26,646 nucleotides of DNA from JAZSNA01 sp045536135 (GTDB taxonomy: Bacteria; Pseudomonadota; Alphaproteobacteria; CAAHEQ01; UBA3637), in assembly GCA_045536135.1 (NCBI GenBank), contig JAZSNA010000015.1, positions 1 to 26,646 of the forward strand, read 5' to 3'. Under the pieces are notes generated by a model, which was not told the DNA's origin, searched no databases, and worked only from the letters and a program-made list of their open reading frames with translations. Made by a program: the position numbers and the translations under genes. The number at the start of each line of letters is the position of its first letter. Within the stretch, counting starts at the first letter, position 1. Below are positions 23,239 to 26,646 of the stretch, one piece after another.

Positions 23239-24262
23239 TTTTTTCCTCATCAAATAATGTCATATCCACTTTTGATTTTAGGCCGATATGCCCAAAACCA
23301 GCTGGCGAAAGCACACGTCCGCGAGGTGTTCTGGCAATAAATCCCAACTGCATTAAAAAAGGTTCGATGACTTCTTCAATTGTATCCCGTTCTTCGGACA
23401 AGGCGGCAGCCAAAGTATCCGCCCCCACCGGACCGCCATTATATTTTTCGGCAATACACATCATGTATCGCCGATCCATTAAATCCAATCCGGCATCATC
23501 CACATCCAAAAGAGCTAAAGCTTTTTGAGCAATTTTCAAATCAATTTCCGTTTGTTCGGCGACAATGGCAAAATCTCGCACCCTTCTTAACAAACGTCCG
23601 GCGACTCGAGGTGTCCCTCTGGATCTTTTGGCGATTTCATCAGCCCCTTCATCAGATATAGCAATAGATAGCAATCGGGAAGCCCGTTTAACAATATTCT
23701 TTAAATCATCATTTGAATAAAAGTTTAACCGAACCGGTATTCCGAAGCGATCCCGAAGCGGTGTTGTCAACAATCCGGAACGTGTCGTCGCCCCAACCAA
23801 AGTAAAAGGCTGTAAATCAATCCGGACCGACTTTGCCCCCGGTCCTTCCCCGATGACAAGGTCAAGCTGAAAATCTTCCATAGCCGAATACAAAATTTCT
23901 TCAACTTGAGGATTCAGACGATGAATTTCATCAATAAACAATACATCATTTTTTTCCAGATTTGTCAATATAGCCGCCAAATCACCAGCTCTGGCCAACA
24001 TAGGCCCCGAAGTCGGTCTAAAATTCACCCCCAATTCATTAGCCACAATATGAGCCAGTGTCGTTTTTCCAAGACCTGGCGGTCCATAAAGCAAGATATG
24101 ATCCAAGGCCTCCCCTCTTTTTTTAGCAGCCCCGATAAAGACCTTTAAATTTTCCTTGATTTGCTCTTGACCGATAAATTCATCCAATTTTAATGGACGA
24201 ATACTTTGAATCATTTTATCTTCTTCCGTCATTGTCGGACTGATGACACGCTCAACTACCAT
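23228..24262 (-). CDS. ruvB: Holliday junction branch-migration helicase RuvB
   Basis: The AAA+ motor that drives branch migration of Holliday junctions with RuvA. The 344 residues carry LKLDEFIGQEQIKENLKVFI, Walker A GPPGLGKTT (60-68), Walker B FIDEIHRL (about 112-119), sensor 1 in LVGATTRSG, the arginine finger region PLRDRFG, and the winged-helix C-terminus with RTPRGR. It precedes ybgC-tolQRA as in many Alphaproteobacteria, but ruvC and ruvA are not directly upstream: a terminator and the giant pseudopilin gene lie there. It therefore has its own promoter. Confidence 0.97.
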   Translation of the reverse strand: MVVERVISPTMTEEDKMIQSIRPLKLDEFIGQEQIKENLKVFIGAAKKRGEALDHILLYGPPGLGKTTLAHIVANELGVNFRPTSGPMLARAGDLAAILTNLEKNDVLFIDEIHRLNPQVEEILYSAMEDFQLDLVIGEGPGAKSVRIDLQPFTLVGATTRSGLLTTPLRDRFGIPVRLNFYSNDDLKNIVKRASRLLSIAISDEGADEIAKRSRGTPRVAGRLLRRVRDFAIVAEQTEIDLKIAQKALALLDVDDAGLDLMDRRYMMCIAEKYNGGPVGADTLAAALSEERDTIEEVIEPFLMQLGFIARTPRGRVLSPAGFGHIGLKSKVDMTLFDEEKNDI

Positions 24263-24288
24263 AACCTATACCCTTTCTGTTTATAAGC

Positions 24289-24317
24289 ATGATATATTTT
24301 TTTCTGTTAAAAATCAA
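24289..24317 (-). promoter_or_regulatory. Promoter of the ruvB-ybgC-tolQRA operon
   Basis: Minus strand: -35 TTGATT (24312-24317), 17-bp spacer, -10 TATCAT (24289-24294). AGAAAGGG serves as ribosome binding site before the ATG at 24262. A second AT-rich hexamer (TATAAA, about 24281-24286) could also act as a -10. Confidence 0.45.
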
Positions 24318-24321
24318 CAAA

Positions 24322-24359
24322 AAATAAAAAAAAGAAAGGGGAGGGACGTCTCCCCTTTC
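24322..24359 (-). terminator. Terminator of the giant pseudopilin gene
   Basis: A perfect 10-bp stem GAAAGGGGAG/CTCCCCTTTC (24334-24343 and 24350-24359) with a 6-base loop, followed on the minus strand by a long T-rich run. It separates the pseudopilin gene from the ruvB promoter. Confidence 0.88.
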
Positions 24360-24408
24360 CAAGCCCTTGTATACAATTAAAACCTAACCAAAAAAAGAGT
24401 AAGGGCTT
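24360..24408 (-). repeat. Second inverted repeat in the 3' end of the pseudopilin transcript
   Basis: CAAGCCCTT and AAGGGCTTG (24360-24368 and 24400-24408, allowing one base) are complementary across about 32 AT-rich bases, immediately before the main terminator hairpin. It could form a long-loop stem that stabilises the 3' end of the message. The loop is large, so this is uncertain. Confidence 0.35.
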
Positions 24409-24412
24409 GTTT

Positions 24413-26536
24413 TTATTCGGCACATAATACCCAGTGATTGCTATTACGGTTTGCATCTGTTCGAAGCGATTCACCGGCATGAATATAATGTTGTGAACAA
24501 TTTGTAAAATAAGACGAATCAATCCAAACATTATCACGAGTTCCGCTCACAAAACTTTGCATTTTACTCAATACAGATGACGAACAATTTTGCCAAGACG
24601 AACCAACGGTACATCCGATTTCGGACAAAGTCGCCAAATGCCATCCCTGACGTTCACACCAATCTTTGGCACCCCACCATGTTGTTCGCTTAATGGAAAA
24701 ATGGAAAGTTGTCCCGTTAACGGTAAATGTATTATTCGGACCGAAACTATCACATGTTCCCGTCGCAGATGAAAAATTATATAACCCACCTGAACAAGTT
24801 GCATTTAAGATGTTATAAAATGTTCCATCCGGACAAGAATTACATGTCGGATATCCGACGCGGGCAGCTGTTTCACGACCATTTTTTAAAGTATCCGCAC
24901 ACGCAATACATTTACCGTTTGTACAGGTTTCCCCGGAACGACAACACGAATCTCCGCAAACGGAATTTCCGGATGGACACGTACATTGTCCGCCCGAACA
25001 AACAAATCCATCCCCGCAACATTCATTACCACAAGTCACACCCGTCATACAGATACAACCCCGAGCCGTATCAACCGTTGTTCCTTTGACACAACAAGAT
25101 TTTGTTTTTGTACTATAACCGGGAGAATCTTGGGGACAACAATGTTTTTCACCTCCCCAACTTCCAGCGGTAACAATTTTTTCACTCGATGTACAGCAAC
25201 GTCCTGACGTTTTAGCATATCCTGTTGAAGTTTCCGGACAGCAAGCATAATACCAAGTTTCATATTCAAATAACGTTTCATCCGACGTACAACACCGATT
25301 TTGGGCAGATGAATACCCGATATCTCCAGCTTCACAACAAGCTTTCATATTCAATCTCTCACTATATGGAACCAATGTCTCATCTGCCGTGCAACAGCGA
25401 CCTTCACTCTCAAAATAATATATATCACCTTTGGGACAACAATAAGTATCGTTTCCATACCATCCACCAGGAACAGCATTTTCCTCCGCCGTACAACAAC
25501 GTCCTCCATCTCCAGATTCATCCTCTCCAAATCCATTATTACATGTGTAACATTCACCTTCATATGCAGCTGTCGATTCGTTTGGGCAGCAAATATCCCA
25601 ACCATCCCAACTATCATAAAGGGCTTTTTCATCCGCATCACAACACTCTCCATAAGCCGCTCCACCAGAATCCTTTGGACAGCAAATATCCCAACCCTCC
25701 CAATCGTCATAAAGGGGTTTTTCATCCGCATCACAACAATCTGTTAATTCCCAATCATCATAATTCAATCCGACACCGGTACTGCCAATTGGACAGCAAA
25801 TATCTCCTACCACTTTTTCATCCGCATCACAACAATCTGTATATTCCCAATCATCATAATTAAATCCGACACCGGTACTGCCAATCGGACAGCAAATATC
25901 TCCTACCACTTTTTCATCCGCATCACAACAATCTGTATATTCATAATCATCATAATTAAATCCGACACCGGTACTGCCCTCCGGACAAGCATTACCGGTT
26001 TCATCATAACAAACATCATCAATACAATCGCCGTTCGTGCAACAAGAGTTGCCACAAATATCCTCCATCGGACAATGCACGACATCATTTAAAGTCACAT
26101 TACCCCGTATCGGATATGTAAACCGAAAACGAACAACATTATCGTTATTATCATGACAAATACCGTCTTGAACACCATTCACATCCACACTTAATATATA
26201 TGGGTTAGCATCTTCATATAAATAATCGCAAACTTTTTGACCAAGATTACGAACTTCAATATAAAATTCACTGTCATAATCCGCCGCATAATAAATTGAA
26301 TAATTGGACTTTAAGCTTAATTTATCAACAGATTCAGCATTTTCGGGGAACGGAATTTGATCAAACGGCATTGAATCAATCGCCGTCATCGCCAAGCCGA
26401 CATCATGAGAAATATTATTGGTATGATATTTTGCCATCGCAATATCATAGCCAACCAATGCGGCAACAGATATGACACCGATAACCGCCAGTGTTCCCAG
26501 CATTTCAACCATACTGCGTCCAAATTCTTTTTTCAT
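24413..26536 (-). CDS. Type IV pseudopilin with Cys-rich repeats and C-type-lectin-like tip
   Basis: A 707-residue protein with a textbook prepilin start: leader MKKEFG, cleavage before RSMVE with Glu at mature position 5, then a hydrophobic helix (about 13-31). A pilin-like globular part follows to about 155. Residues about 158-575 are extremely Cys-rich (about 68 Cys in the whole protein, most in CC pairs). They are built from repeats of the type CCxADEK...ICCP, and three 32-residue copies are nearly identical. The last 120 residues resemble a C-type-lectin-like domain: WWGAKDWCERQGWHLATLSEI, NVWIDSSYF and a final NHWVLCAE. The start has AGGGAG eight bases upstream. The shared promoter cassette precedes it and a strong terminator follows. 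By design this looks like a minor pilin carrying a disulfide-rigidified stalk and a ligand-binding tip on the cell surface. Neither partner pilins nor the assembly machine is in the window. Confidence 0.82.
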   Translation of the reverse strand: MKKEFGRSMVEMLGTLAVIGVISVAALVGYDIAMAKYHTNNISHDVGLAMTAIDSMPFDQIPFPENAESVDKLSLKSNYSIYYAADYDSEFYIEVRNLGQKVCDYLYEDANPYILSVDVNGVQDGICHDNNDNVVRFRFTYPIRGNVTLNDVVHCPMEDICGNSCCTNGDCIDDVCYDETGNACPEGSTGVGFNYDDYEYTDCCDADEKVVGDICCPIGSTGVGFNYDDWEYTDCCDADEKVVGDICCPIGSTGVGLNYDDWELTDCCDADEKPLYDDWEGWDICCPKDSGGAAYGECCDADEKALYDSWDGWDICCPNESTAAYEGECYTCNNGFGEDESGDGGRCCTAEENAVPGGWYGNDTYCCPKGDIYYFESEGRCCTADETLVPYSERLNMKACCEAGDIGYSSAQNRCCTSDETLFEYETWYYACCPETSTGYAKTSGRCCTSSEKIVTAGSWGGEKHCCPQDSPGYSTKTKSCCVKGTTVDTARGCICMTGVTCGNECCGDGFVCSGGQCTCPSGNSVCGDSCCRSGETCTNGKCIACADTLKNGRETAARVGYPTCNSCPDGTFYNILNATCSGGLYNFSSATGTCDSFGPNNTFTVNGTTFHFSIKRTTWWGAKDWCERQGWHLATLSEIGCTVGSSWQNCSSSVLSKMQSFVSGTRDNVWIDSSYFTNCSQHYIHAGESLRTDANRNSNHWVLCAE
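25718..25979 (-). repeat. 96-bp tandem repeat in the pseudopilin gene, about 2.7 copies
   Basis: Copies begin at 25718, 25814 and 25910, exactly 96 bp apart, and differ at only a few positions. Each encodes 32 residues of the type CCPIGSTGVGFNYDD...DCCDADEKVVGDI. The near identity at DNA level indicates recent expansion, so copy number may vary between strains without breaking the frame. More diverged relatives of the unit continue toward the C-terminus. Confidence 0.88.
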
Positions 26537-26578
26537 ATTTTATACTCCCTTTTTTATTATTTTTTCATCAATAAAAAC

Positions 26579-26646
26579 AGTATAAAAAAAACCTTGGTTT
26601 TTTGCAAGCATTTTTTTTCATGATTTAAATATTTTTTTTCTTTTTT
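26579..26646 (-). promoter_or_regulatory. Promoter cassette of the giant pseudopilin gene
   Basis: Minus strand: -35 TTGCAA (26602-26607), 17-bp spacer with the AAAACC-AA-GGTTTT dyad, -10 TATACT (26579-26584), and A-tract DNA with ATATTTAAAT upstream to the window edge. Over about 60 bases it differs from the cassette before the plus-strand pilin gene at only about three positions. The leader to the ATG is about 35 bases. Confidence 0.75.

Noticed and set aside
23239..23253. Longer ybgC start at 23253.
   Set aside because: The GAGG ribosome binding site points to the ATG at 23238, and the extra residues MMRKK fall outside the family alignment.
25225..25863. A 212-codon plus-strand open frame opposite the Cys-rich repeats.
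   Set aside because: It is the antisense shadow of the repeat region; its His/Asn/Pro-rich composition follows from the opposite strand's codons, and no start signals are present.
25718..25979. Regular repeats that might be taken for a CRISPR array.
   Set aside because: The 96-bp units are contiguous, coding and in frame, with no unique spacers.

Overview
The window reads as a stretch of an AT-rich alphaproteobacterial chromosome. The order ruvB-ybgC-tolQ-tolR-tolA, the run gpmI-envC-ctpA, the pair yqeY-dnaG and a group-3 RpoH sigma factor are all typical of that class. The surface proteins (a Cys-rich pseudopilin, VirB2-like pilins, an autotransporter with a Cys-containing linker) suggest an uncultured, host-associated lineage, perhaps a gut one. 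That last step is inference from style, not from a search.

Layout. Bases 1-834 hold almost nothing recognisable: a broken acidic/Gln-Ser-rich coding remnant, a long imperfect hairpin and a non-coding stretch. An initiator tRNA gene follows on the minus strand, with its own promoter and terminator. It has an odd nucleotide 33 and an extra base in the T stem. Next, on the minus strand, is a lone protein resembling ADP-ribosyltransferases of the polyvalent-protein type, divergent from a tightly coupled plus-strand operon: DUF502 membrane protein, gpmI, envC, a periplasmic-binding-fold lipoprotein-like or anchored protein, and ctpA. A consensus promoter inside the end of ctpA drives two unrecognised genes (83 and 398 aa). 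They converge on queH, which lies downstream of rpoH on the minus strand. Upstream of rpoH is a 1538-residue autotransporter.

Between 15.1 and 16.1 kb two nearly identical VirB2/TrbC-like pilin genes diverge from each other with no type IV secretion genes around them. From 16.15 to 24.26 kb everything is on the minus strand and mostly housekeeping: dnaG and yqeY behind a small prepilin-like gene, rpmB, gltX (of a type I associate with Clostridia), tolA-tolR-tolQ, ybgC and ruvB. The window ends with a 707-residue type IV pseudopilin-like protein. It carries about 68 cysteines in CC-containing repeats, including a recent 96-bp tandem expansion, and a C-type-lectin-like C-terminus.

The most interesting signal is regulatory. 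About 60 bp of nearly identical sequence, TTGCAA-N17-TATAAT with an AAAACC-AA-GGTTTT dyad in the spacer and A-tracts upstream, sits before the plus-strand pilin gene and again before the giant pseudopilin 10.8 kb away. A shorter copy sits before the minus-strand pilin gene. This points to a dispersed regulon of surface-filament and adhesin genes placed between housekeeping operons. All functional calls come from reading the sequence; no database search was run.
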